From Taudactylus pleione (Eukaryota > Chordata > Amphibia > Anura > Myobatrachidae), in the NCBI GenBank assembly GCA_031769625.1, contig JAUIMM010000015.1, positions 26,629,501 through 26,693,500 on the forward strand: 64,000 nucleotides of DNA, in the 5' to 3' direction. Below the pieces are notes generated by a model that worked only from the letters and a program-made list of their open reading frames with translations, did no database searches and was not told the origin of the DNA. Shown here in pieces: positions 42,190-52,232 of this stretch; within the stretch, counting starts at the first letter, position 1; every line of letters starts with the position of its first letter. A program made the translations under genes and the position numbers.

Positions 42190-43317
42190 GGGCCTGATTC
42201 CAAGGTACAAGCAGTTACAGCTGCTGGTGCAAATGTTTGTGGATTTGCGTCGGCGATAATATGTAAATGTTACTCTCAGCCTTCACCCCATGCACTAACG
42301 TGCAAGCACTGAAACGCCTACTTTCAATTTTTGCTGCCCGTTGCAATGCCACCAGTGATTGAAGACACTCCACCAATGGGGCAAGACATTCCACCAATGG
42401 GGCACCATCATGTGCACCATCGACACTTACACCTGTCCTCCGACACCCTCAAAACACTTTAGCACAACAGATTTTTTTTTTGTGTTCACTTCAGGTCATC
42501 TACAAGTTACCACCTAGGAACACCCATGGTTTTCCCATGCCATCTCTGATACCAACTGCCCTGTATGCAACAGTAACTCTGTGCATACACAGAGGGTAAA
42601 ACATGCGCCCTAGGGATTTTCAAAATATTTTGCGCATATGCAGTAGCAAATAATCGCTCAACTACGTAACTTGCAGCATTTTGTGCACTTAGGCCTTGAT
42701 TCAGAGCCAGTCGCTATTTGCGGTCGTTCGTTCCAAAAAAAGGGGTGGCTATTCAAATGAACAGTTCGCTCTTTGCGGTCTGTTCACGCCTCTATGTCTG
42801 AACGAGCGAACAAAACTTGCGGTCGTTTTTTTGGATAACTACGCCCCCTGGCCGCTCGCATCCTACGTCATGTCCACTATTTATTAGATTAATCGAGTAC
42901 ATCGACCAGCGTATGAACTGCTCTCTATTCTTGTGGTTGGTTTTTCCTACCACAAATTTGCGAGCAGTTCTGACTATAAAATAACCCAGTGACATGGTCA
43001 GTGACGCTGCTGTATTAATTATGCACACCCATAAAACGCCCGTTTTGACCTTTAAGCACGCCTGCGTTCTGATCTCCACTCCCCGTTTTCAAGCACCTTC
43101 CCCTGTTACCACCCACATACGCCTCCTCCTGTCACTCATATTAGCAGGCATTCGCTATTTAGCGAACAAACGATTTTCGGCCGCACTGACTGGTTCGCGC
43201 ATGCGTATTACGATCCATATGCATGCGCAGTTGGGCAAACATCGCTCGGAACGAACAAGCTGCCGCTTACGAGCGGCTCTGAATCAGGCCCTTAACGTGC
43301 ACTTCTGCATCAGGCCC
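42190..43317. mobile_element. Harbinger-like MITE interrupted by another of the same superfamily
   Basis: GGGCCTGATTCCAAGG at 42190 and CTTCTGCATCAGGCCC ending near 43317 are plausible ends of an outer element. It is split at 42691 by the MITE 42692-43291, resuming with TTAACGTGCACTTCTGC. Flanking triplets of the outer element do not match clearly. Confidence 0.65.
42689..43294. mobile_element. Harbinger-like MITE 42692-43291, TSD TTA
   Basis: GGCCTTGATTCAGAGCC and GGCTCTGAATCAGGCC ends with TTA on each side. The interior is the inverse orientation of 40826-41424: core near 43105 (TGTTACCACCCACATACG) and GTACATCGACCAGCGTATGA near 42897. Confidence 0.9.
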
Positions 43318-43325
43318 GTATACAC

Positions 43326-43621
43326 TTTGAGGTCATACCTCCCAACTGTCACGCATTCAGCGTACCATTTTTCTGGGACTGTCCCGCTGTCCTACCCGCA
43401 AGCCGCAGTCTCCCGCAGTGTGGGGGGGAGTTAGGGGGGCACATACCGCTGCTCTGTATAGCAGAGCAGCAGGTAAGTAGAGTGAGAATAAATGCCCTGC
43501 AGAGAGTGCTGGGCACGCCCCTGAGTGACATAAACTCAGGGGCGTGCTGTTAGACCACGCCCCTTTTTGGGCTCAGAAGTCCCGTTGTGGAAGTTCAAAT
43601 GTTGGGAGGTATGTTTTAGGT
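43326..43621. mobile_element. hAT-like MITE 43334-43613, 8-bp TSD with one mismatch
   Basis: CATACCTCCCAACTGTC and GTTGGGAGGTATG ends; flanks TTTGAGGT and TTTTAGGT. 280 bp, with a hairpin on CAGGGGCGTG near 43510-43550. Confidence 0.85.
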
Positions 43622-43696
43622 GGATATTTTTGTAATGCTATCAATTAACATTCTTTGTGATTTTAATTAATATTACAGTGAAAATCCACTGAACTC

Positions 43697-44190
43697 AGGG
43701 CCTCATTCACTACGGATCGCTATTGCGATCACAGCTGCGATTATGCATGCAGATCTGCTACGAAAATATGCTAATGTCTGCAATCACAAAGCCAGTATTG
43801 AGACACCCACTATCGCTATCTCTCATCCGTAAGACCTCGCAGACCTGCGTATACATTGGTACCATCGAGTAACATCAGATCCTCACTCAGAATTAAAGCA
43901 GGTCTAACCTTACTCATAAATTGCAACTGTCGTCGCACACAGTGAGTACTCAAGCTGCCTATGCCGTCGCAGCGGCTAATTTATGCACGCCCAGGAAGCG
44001 ATGCTCAAATGGACAGACACGTCTGCATTTCTCCAATACTACCCCGTCACCACCCCCAAACGCTAACTTCCCGTCACTCACTCTGTGATGGCTTTGTATC
44101 TGCGTAAGTGATTGCAGCGCTAACTCATGCACACGCACTGCGCTGCATACGCATGTGCAGTATACACCATCGGCCGATCTGCGTACATAG
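43697..44190. mobile_element. Harbinger-like MITE, left part
   Basis: GGGCCTCATTCACTACGGATC at 43698 is a family terminus, and the inside carries the core in reverse orientation near 44040 (CCCCGTCACCACCCCCAAACG). The element is cut by, or abuts, the next MITE at 44191 and its own right terminus is not visible. Confidence 0.75.
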
Positions 44191-44697
44191 GGGGTCATTC
44201 AGACCCATTCGCGAGCAAAGGACGCTCGCAAACGGGTCGATGTTGCCCCACTGCGCATGCGCACGACGGAGGGAGCTCCGTCGTGTGCATGCGCAAGACC
44301 CGGAGAGCGTCAGGCTCTCCGTCACTCCGGGTCTCGCACCAAAGGGGGCGTGCTGTCGATGTTGATTGACAGCACACCCCCTTTGGTGGGCGTGCCTGCC
44401 AGACGGAGGCGTTCCCATGGGAACGCCTACCGTCTGAAGCCGACCCCACTGACATCACTAGTGATGTCAGTGGGAGTGATTTTGGATCTGATAGAGCCAA
44501 AATCACTCCAGGGCTTGCGGCAGCGAGACCCTACCGCAGGGTCTTGACCATCGCGACCATCATCATGGACGCTCGCATAAGCTGTGGGTGGTAACCCACA
44601 GCTATGCAAGCGTCCATGAGGATGCTCCTAAAACAGGTAGGAGGGCCCTGATTCAGAGCGAGCGCTCTGGTCAGAGCGTTCAGCTCTGAATCAGGCC
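44191..44697. mobile_element. Harbinger-like MITE 44191-44697
   Basis: GGGGTCATTCAGACCCATTCG and AGCTCTGAATCAGGCCC are the ends. Like the copy at 7548-8067 it has the ACATCACTAGTGATGT palindrome and TGTGGGTGGTAACCCACA hairpin. Flanks TAG and TTA do not match. Confidence 0.83.
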
Positions 44698-44860
44698 CTT
44701 ACTGCTAGTCAGTTCAGTTCAGTTACATTTAGGGGAAATCTTGTTGAGTTTGGCTGGTGGGTGGTATAGACAACTGTCCCTTTATCCCTGTATGTAGTAG
44801 CCAAGACTATAGAAACATCATCTTACAGTAAATTGCACGTCTTTACTATGAACGTAACAA

Positions 44861-45283
44861 TTTGCCTGATTCACAGTTTCGATGTTCCCACAGATGGCCG
44901 ATGTTTTTTGTAGTGCAAATGTGTCGGAGTCGCACTGCACTTGTGCTGCAATTGATTCGCTGACGCTCACAGAGAGGATTTAGATGCAGAGTGATTGACA
45001 GATTGTCAGCGTTTGTGGAAGGTTATGTAAGAGAATTGCAGGCATTTCGCGACCATTTTGTAGGCTTGTTGCAGCCAGCGAATGGGTTACTAAGAACTTT
45101 CATAATCGACTGATCTGTGTCCGAGGCTTTGCCTTTGTTCGCAAACGCTTGGATTTGCTAAGCAACCAGTGGACGTCTCAATACAAATCCTGGTGGATGC
45201 AACATTTGCATATTTTTGTCCAGCAGGTGCATACAAACTCCCAGCAGCGAACGGCATTAGCGTCCATCTCTGAATCAGGCCCA
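44861..45283. mobile_element. Harbinger-like MITE, diverged
   Basis: TTGCCTGATTCACAGTTTCG near 44861 and CATCTCTGAATCAGGCCC ending near 45280 are the ends. Interior words GCGTTTGTGGAAGG and GTTGCAGCCAGCGAA; no coding capacity. Confidence 0.72.
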
Positions 45284-45321
45284 ATGCACATAGATACACA
45301 CATAGACACACAAACAAACTT

Positions 45322-45781
45322 GGGGCCTGATTCAACAAGGATATACACGCAATTGGCCGATCGCAGTGACTATGCAGACACATCTCAGAGTGATTGACAG
45401 AAAGAACCATTTGGGAGAGGTGACGGGGGGGTAGGTGAAACGCAGGCGTGCCACTGCGTTTGTACGCCATTGCAGGGGCAAGCATAAATTAGCCACTGTG
45501 ATGCCGTATGCAGCTTGTGTACTCACAGCGTGCGATGAGGTTATCAATTCCTGAGTAAGGTCAGAGCTTGTGCAAGTGTGCGTGAGGCTGCGGTGGTACT
45601 CGTTGTTATCAATGGTTTCACAGTCTTGCTATGTATTACGGATGTGTGTAAGATAAAGAGGGCATCCTTATGTTGTGCTGCGACGGCATAGCGATCGCAA
45701 TGGATTAGCATATCATCGCAGTGAGACTGCATCGTAATCGCTATTGCAGTCGCAGCTGCGATCTGTACTGAATCAGGCTCC
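45322..45781. mobile_element. Harbinger-like MITE
   Basis: GGGGCCTGATTCAACAAGG and CTGTACTGAATCAGGCTCC ends. Contains GCAATTGGCCGATCGCAGTG and GCGATCGCAATG words typical of the 3382-3894 copy. Confidence 0.78.
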
Positions 45782-46568
45782 TGCCTATATCAGAAGGATC
45801 TCCTGGCCCCCCTGCAGACACGGCTCCACCTCCAGTTTGTCCCAATCACTGCAAGCTAGTAGTAATTGGGCAGCCGGTTGCACCCCCTCTCGATGACATC
45901 AATAGAAACAGCAGCCACGGTTCATGGGTGCTGCTGTGCACTGTGGCTAGCCATAATCGGGCAGCCCAACAGCGCCAGCACCCCCTCCTGGGTGCAGCTG
46001 AGTCTGCCCTAGAAACCGCAGCTTCAGCTCTGCCCCCAAGTGTCCCGATCATCACTGCGGCCACAGTAATATGGCAGTCTCATGGGTATGTGTGCATGTA
46101 TGTACGTGTATATGTAGTGTGTGTATATATTTACACATATCCGCCCATCGCTCCGTCCTGGCCATCCCCCACACTAACACATTAAACTTTTTTTTAAACT
46201 ATAAAATAATATTTTTCAAAAATGACCCCAAAATGATAATGTGGAGTTAAGAAGGAGACAAATTTGAAGCATGGTATATAGGTGGAGAAATCATACTGGA
46301 GGCCACCCCCAGACAACAAGTCACCATATAATACTAATTTTTAGCATTATTAATCATACCTTCTACACTCATTCAAGCACTCCCAGTTCCTGCCCTGTTT
46401 CCATGACAATTATTAACAGAAGCAATTTCTGAGCAAACCCAGAGAATGGCTTGGGGCTATCTAAGTGGTGACAAAGCCAAGAACAACAATCTCAGCAGCT
46501 TTGTTTTTCTTAGGTATAAGCTCTGATGATCACTAAACTATGTGTTGAATGTTACTTACACAGTGAAA
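45782..46568. other. Intronic stretch, no gene seen
   Basis: GC-rich at 45790-46080 with CTGCTGTG and GGGCAGCC(C/G) repeats that look like another repeat family, then AT-rich. No coding exon is supported. Confidence 0.4.
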
Positions 46569-46922
46569 GTCTAGAACAGAGATGCCAACATTCCTCCCGG
46601 AAGGAGCAGCAAGACCGGCAAAATCGGGGGCGTGACCAGCTGTTGTGGGCGGGGCGGGTGGTGGTCATGTGCTCGGATCCTTTTGGCCCCACCCCCGCTA
46701 CACAATCATGCCAATAATCCCGGCATTGTGAAGCATGGGGTGGGGCCAAAATAACACGATTCGGCATGAATCGCGTCACAGGTCAAGCGGGGGCAGGAGG
46801 GGTCGGCAGCTTGCAGGAGGCTTGACTGCCTTCCTGGGAGGCCGGGAGCGGCCAGAATGTCGGCACCCGGTTTTTGGGAGGCTCCCGACCAAATCGGGAG
46901 GGTAGGCAAGTATGGTCTAGAG
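46569..46922. mobile_element. hAT-like MITE 46577-46914, 8-bp TSD with one mismatch
   Basis: CAGAGATGCCAACATTCC and GGAGGGTAGGCAAGTATG ends; flanks GTCTAGAA and GTCTAGAG. The interior has GGGGTGGGGCCAAAATAACA and AATCCCGGCATTGTGAA. Confidence 0.8.
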
Positions 46923-47460
46923 ATGAGTGAACCACCCAAGTTTTTTTTTTAGCTTTTAGTGAAGTGCGGTGAGGTCAATGGCTGGGGAGGCACACATGTA
47001 TAAAAACACAGTATTTTGGACTGCGCTGCAGCCTCATCTTTGGAACCATTGCTGTTCCCCAATAATATCCCTATCACTTCCAATATTAACTATATAATCT
47101 GAATATGTGTCCTGCTTTGCAACAGCAGTATATGTATGCTACAGGCTAGGCCAAGTGAAAACACTATCATATGAGGTCATATGAGCATACTTGACAACTT
47201 TCTAGCTGTCCCCTCCAGGAGGGGGCAGCCTAGGTCGGCACAGAAGGGGGTGTGACAGCTGCACAGGTGGGCGGTGTGGGGGGCAAGGCGGTGAGATTGT
47301 GTCATCGGTTTTGTGTCATCGTGACCCGCTCCTGCTATACAGTGCTACAGTGCTAGCTGTCAATAGCCACGTTCACATAAAATGCACAGAAACAAGCCAG
47401 ATCTATATAAAATACATTTAAAATACACATCCACATAAAATACATATTGAAATCCAGAAC
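46923..47460. other. Intronic stretch with a partial MITE
   Basis: GAGCATACTTGACAACTTTC near 47186 resembles the CATACTTG hAT-like ends, but no partner is visible. Nothing coding. Confidence 0.4.
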
Positions 47461-47479
47461 CACATGAAATACATTGAGA

Positions 47480-47920
47480 AAGCCAGTGCCCATTATGTTG
47501 TGCCCCCTGTAGTTGTGCCTCATATGCAGTGCCCCCTTTTAGTTGTGCCCATTATGCTGTGCCCCCTGTAGTTGTGCCCCATATGCAGTGCCCCCTTTTA
47601 GTTGTGCCCATTAAGCAATGCCCCTAGTATTTGTGGCCCTTATGCAATGCTCCCTGTAGCTGTGCTCATCATGCAATGCTCTCAGTAGTTGTTACCATTC
47701 TGCAATGCCCCATGTAGCTATGCCCATTAAGCAATGCCCCCAGTAGTTGTGGGCCTTATGCAATGCCCCCTGTAGCTGTGCCCATTATGCAATGCCCTCA
47801 GTAGTTGTAGCCCTTCTGCAATTACCCCAGTAGTTGTTGTCCTTCTGCAATGCCCCCTGTAGCTGTGCCAATTATGCAATGTCCCCAGTAGTTGTGCCCC
47901 TTCTGCAATGCAATTGTTGC
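47480..47920. repeat. Minisatellite, about 29-31 bp unit, 14 or so copies
   Basis: Units of TGCCCCCTGTAGTTGTGCCC plus CATTATGCAA repeat with indels, related in sequence to the array at 870-1760. It ends in TTGTTGCTGCTGCTGCTTCC. Confidence 0.88.
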
Positions 47921-48011
47921 TGCTGCTGCTTCCGCTGCCTGCTGGATCTAAATGGATCACCCGTGCACTGCATTACTGGGAACGCTGGCCTCTGAAGCAA
48001 TCAGAGGTTTC

Positions 48012-48747
48012 CTTATACCCCTTTCAGACATTCTGAGATTCCCGGGATTTTGGCCTGCCTAGGCCAAAATTCCCGGGTCTCATGTCTGTGTGAAAGGTAC
48101 CTACGTTCCCGGGTAGCCGCCCCTGCAATCGACCAGGGTTTTTCCCGGGACTTAAGTCCCGGGAAATTACCCTGCTTCTGTCTGAATGGTGCTACCCGGG
48201 AATTTACTACTCCTGGGCAGCACTAAGCAGCTTTTGCATGTAGCTGACAGCGCAGAGCGTCCTATAGGACGCTCAGCATGGTGCTTTGAGCTGACAGCGC
48301 AGAGCATCCTATAGGACGCTCAGCGCTGCTGCTTTGTTTGAGCTGACAGCGCAGAGTGTCCTATAGGACACTCAGCACTGCTCACCACCCCCAGCACCGG
48401 CTGGCTGTGCCACAGCGGGCCACCCGCACTCCCGCTGGACCACCAGGGAATTTAAATAAATGTTAAAAAAATTATAATAATAATAAAAAAAAACTGCATT
48501 ACGATTGGTCGGCTCTTGGCTGCTGAATGATGACATCATCATCATCAGCCAGAGAGGGGATAGGCTAGGAGGAGCAGACGGCAGAGAAGAGGCAGGTAAG
48601 CAGAAAAACCCTGCTCTTGTCTGAAAGAGGTCTACCTGGGAATTTCCCGGGTAGACTCTGTAGTGTGAAAGGGGGGTCTTTGCACAGGAGAAATTCCCGG
48701 GTCTGAGCAGGAAATTTCCCGGGTTGTATGTCTGAAAGGGGTATAAG
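48012..48747. mobile_element. TIR element with TTATACCCCTTTCAGACA ends
   Basis: TTATACCCCTTTCAGACATT and the inverse end TGTCTGAAAGGGGTATAA define it. CCCGGGAAATT-type words recur next to both ends. Three direct units with a central palindrome lie at 48245-48380. No transposase. Confidence 0.85.
48245..48380. repeat. Three direct repeats with central 20-bp palindrome
   Basis: AGCTGACAGCGCAGAGCGTC and following sequence occurs three times. Unit 1 centre is a perfect 20-bp palindrome at 48255-48274 (GAGCGTCCTATAGGACGCTC) and unit 3 is a perfect but different one at 48354-48373 (GAGTGTCCTATAGGACACTC). Confidence 0.88.
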
Positions 48748-49030
48748 TCTCTAATCGCTTCAGAGACCAGAGTTCTCAGTACTAGTGGGGGGTTGCCGAG
48801 CCAGGAGTCGCATCAGAAACTCAAAAGAGCTGCATGCTGCTTGAGAGCCACGGGTTGGCCACCCCTGAGCTAGAGGGATCCAGACACAAGCATACAATAA
48901 GAGTTGGCTGCTCACCATCATCATCGGTGCATGTTTTGCACCAGGGGTAGACTCGCAAGAAAAACACCACCTGTCAGACGCATTTGTCTTTATCCATGCT
49001 GGACTCAGTTGCAATTACATGAACAAACCC
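48748..49030. other. Intronic stretch, no gene seen
   Basis: Contains GAGAGCCACGGGTTGGCCACCCCTGAGC near 48842, which looks like the end of a hAT-type repeat, partner not found. Confidence 0.4.
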
Positions 49031-49033
49031 TTA

Positions 49034-49125
49034 TGCCGGGCATACATTATGCAATTATTGACCCCATTGATAGATTATCAACGGATGTGGCCAATAATCA
49101 CATAATGTATGCCCATTGCTGGTAA
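49034..49125. repeat. Short palindrome (GGGCATACATTATG)
   Basis: CCGGGCATACATTATGCAAT at about 49037 is mirrored by CACATAATGTATGCCC at about 49098. Part of a MITE whose right side is unclear. Confidence 0.7.
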
Positions 49126-49299
49126 GCGATGATTGGATGGTCAGGCATGAGAAATATTCCAACATGCCCGACTGATCCGGTCATCGGTTGCCCGCATCAG
49201 GCAGAGTGTGTACTGCCGCAGCCGACTGCCCAACATTTCCCCTGTTCCTTCACAGGGGAGGAATGGGCAAATGTCTCCTCCCCTGGGGCTCTATTATTA

Positions 49300-50930
49300 A
49301 CATTATTTTGACTAAAATAAAGTGAAAAAGAGTGTTTTCACACCCTTCTCACATCATTTTAGTATCACCTATAGTTATTACAGGGCATTGGCGTAGAATT
49401 CATAAAATTCTACTCCAACCCCTAAGTATCACTTACTTTTAGTAAAGCAGATCGCATTTCCCATAATTGTAATGGGAAATGTGATCTGGCCATAGTTACT
49501 AAAAATAAATTGTGAAAAAAATACCAGGGAAAGCCATGTGATAATAACACCACCTGGAGGTGGCGTTATCCAGGGTCTCCCACGGGCTCCTACTCTGCTC
49601 TAACAGGGAGAGCAGAGCCGGGAGTCAGTCCCAGTAATCAGCTGTGTGGTCTAAACAGACCGCAAGCTGATTCACTGAAAAAAAAATAGTAAAAAAAAAA
49701 TTAACTTGCCTGACTCCAGGGACCGGTGGTCGGGGCTCTGGGTGATGTCCTCCCTCCGGTCAGCTGGTCTCCCATGCTGCACTGCGGCCCGGTCATCAGG
49801 TGATGTTCACTAAAACTCGCATTTTTCAGAGTTACTAAAACTCTCCATTCTCAAACTCGCATCCAGATGTTTTCACATTGAAAACAATCAACTCGCCCAA
49901 TGTAATAGAGTGTCTGTTTCAGACTCGCAAAAAAAAGATTACCAAAAGTCCCCAAATAATAGACCTGCTTCAGGCTAGCGAGTACATCCTGAGCAGGTCA
50001 GATTAACATAGAAACATGCACATATCCATGAGATATGTACATGTTTCATGTTTGTTTATTTACGTATTTCTTCAGTTGTGGAACTACAAGTGCCAGCGGG
50101 CCCGTAATGCCCCGCATGCTGGTATTTGTGGTTCACCAAATACCAGCATGCAGGGGAGGCTTGCTGGTACTTGTGGTTCTACAACTAAAGACAATATGGA
50201 AACTTAATTTTTACACTTTACACTAACACTATCAACCCTGCACCCACGGCCATAGGGTGCCGGGGATAGCCCCGGGCTATCAGTCTAGGCCTGGGGTGCC
50301 CTGGAGAGGTGTACCCCTTTATTGGGGGGTACCCAACTCCCCAGGGATCCCCGGCCTGGACTGACTAGCGGTCAGGGATAATGCTTTGGCCGGGGAAACC
50401 GGTGAAAGGTTTTCCCTGGCTGTGGCATTATCCCCCCGCTAGAAAGAGTTCGGTGCTGGTTCTGGAGTTTTCAGGGGACCCCTACTCGTTTTGTCCCCTG
50501 ATTTTCCAGAACCAGGACCAGCTCAACAAAGCCCTGTGCTGGTTCTTAATATACAGGGGCCCCCTACGCATTTTGGCCCCTGTATTTTTAGAACCAGAAC
50601 AGGCTTTATAAAGCCCGGGGCTGGTTATGCTTTTGGGGAGGGGGTGCACGTTTTTTTTTTTAAAACACACACAGAAGCCATCACGGATCTCACTGATCTG
50701 TGATGGCTTCTCTAAAACTCGCACCTTTTAATGCTACTCGCATTAAAAGGTGTCAGTTTACATAGTCCTAAACTCGCCTAAACTCGCAAATGCAGTAGCC
50801 TGGAGCTGAAAAGTTCGCAGGCTATTGAATTTGCGAGTTGCAGTACAAACTCGCACTTTTTAAAAGTGTGAGAAAGTGCGAGTTTGTACTGTTACTAAAA
50901 CAGACTACCTATTACATTTGGCCCATACAG
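49300..50930. repeat. Long interspersed non-coding repeat region
   Basis: The left side carries ACTAAAATAAAGTGAAAAAG and AGTTACTAAAAATAAATTGTG; the right side carries many ACTCGCACTTT words and GTTACTAAAACAGACTACC. Inside are CTACAAGTGCCAGCGGGC-type palindromes (50080-50190) and a GC-rich segment of CCCCGGGCTAT and GGCCCCTGTATTTTTAGAAC repeats (50220-50640). A related ACTCTCACATT-type sequence is at 63520-63665. It looks like one composite element family with the theme of ACTCGCA, but boundaries and type are unknown. Confidence 0.5.
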
Positions 50931-50975
50931 TATATATATGTGGGTCCACATTGATCTAGCCTTCTTGCACGTTAA

Positions 50976-51392
50976 ACAACCCTTCTAGTCGCGCCATGCC
51001 GTCGCGTGACTCGGTAGCACCAAGTGTCTTTTTACCTTCATATGCCTCTTATTCGCACAGCTATGTGACTAGATAGCACAAGCAGCTTCTGTTGATTAAA
51101 ATGATATGCAGCATGCCTATGTTCTGTGAGCAAGTGCGGGTGTATTTGCATGCGAAACGCTACGGTACAGTGTCAATGGCAGTAATATGTAACGTAGCGT
51201 TTCGCATGCAAATACACCCGCAGTCACACACAGAACATAGGCATGCTGCATATCATTTTAATCAACAGAAGCTGCTTGTGCTATCTAGTCACATAGTTGT
51301 GCAAATAAAACGCATTTGAAGGTACAAAGACGCACGAAAAAAAGCTCAGTGCTACCCAGTCATGCCACAGCATGGCGCGACTAGAAGGGCTA
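50976..51392. mobile_element. Long foldback, arms about 190 bp, loop about 28 bp
   Basis: The left arm (CCCTTCTAGTCGCGCCATGC, then CTATGTGACTAGATAGCACA, GATATGCAGCATGCCTATGT, TATTTGCATGCGAAACGCTA) is repeated in inverse order on the right, ending GGCGCGACTAGAAGGG. The inner 24 bp of the arms match exactly. The single-stranded form would be a hairpin of nearly 200 bp. Confidence 0.92.
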
Positions 51393-51669
51393 GAAGACCA
51401 GTCTGAAAGGGGTCTTACTCCAGATGGACCCGTGTACAAAATACCAGGTGCGACTTGGGTTGGTGGTGTGAAATGGGTCTTACAGATACTTGTTGTAGTT
51501 CTATAACACTGTACACTATGACCATGTCTTATGTGTGAGGTTTGTTGGAGATATTTAAATATATGTTCATATACATATGTATACACATACATATAAATAC
51601 GTAAATATGCCTTCAGACCCCACATATTTTTTATTATAAAAAACCTGACTAGAATTCAAAATATCTGCC

Positions 51670-51960
51670 TCATTCTTAACTCTATCAGGTGGCAGAGCTC
51701 AGTCAGACAGAGACAAGGAGGCCAGCTTGATGGAGCTGTTCTGTAGTGCCAGATTAACGGCAGGGCAGAGGGAGTGGACACACAGTGTGTTCCTGAGGAA
51801 GGGGGAGACCCCGAAACGTAGAATAAATAAGACACCTGTTCGTACCTTTTTTCAAGTCTCCGGAGTGTCGCTGTTTTGCTATATTCTGCATTAAGGGAGT
51901 GACCTCCACTGCTGAGGGCACCTGGAGCGAGTAAAACAGACCTACAGCGTGGTCTGCAGA
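51670..51960 (+). mobile_element. Penelope-like terminal fragment with hammerhead-like core
   Basis: CTGAGGA at 51793-51799 is followed by GGGG-GAGA-CCCC (stem with a GNRA loop) and GAAAC from 51813, the order of a hammerhead core. A hairpin GGACACAC/GTGTGTTCC (51776-51793) precedes it, where stem I would be expected. Downstream AAGTCTCCGGAGTGTCGCTG is typical of the same repeat. No reverse transcriptase is seen. Confidence 0.6.
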
Positions 51961-51979
51961 GTGCCGGGCTTTTGAAAAA

Positions 51980-52045
51980 TTATATATATATATATATATA
52001 TATCTATATATATAGATATATATATATATATATAGATATATATAG
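51980..52045. repeat. (TA)n microsatellite with GATA interruptions
   Basis: About 65 bp of TA with CTATATA and GATATA interruptions. Confidence 0.92.
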
Positions 52046-52232
52046 TACTATACACAGTGCACACACACAGTAGGTGAAGATTGGCACTCTGAAGTTAAAA
52101 AATAAAGATGTAAGGGTGTCTTCCCAAATGATAGAAAATATACAATAATCCTCCAGGAGCTGTGACACTCCTGCAAATACACCTACTATGTGATGTATTT
52201 GCATTAATATGAACACAAATTTGATTACTTTA

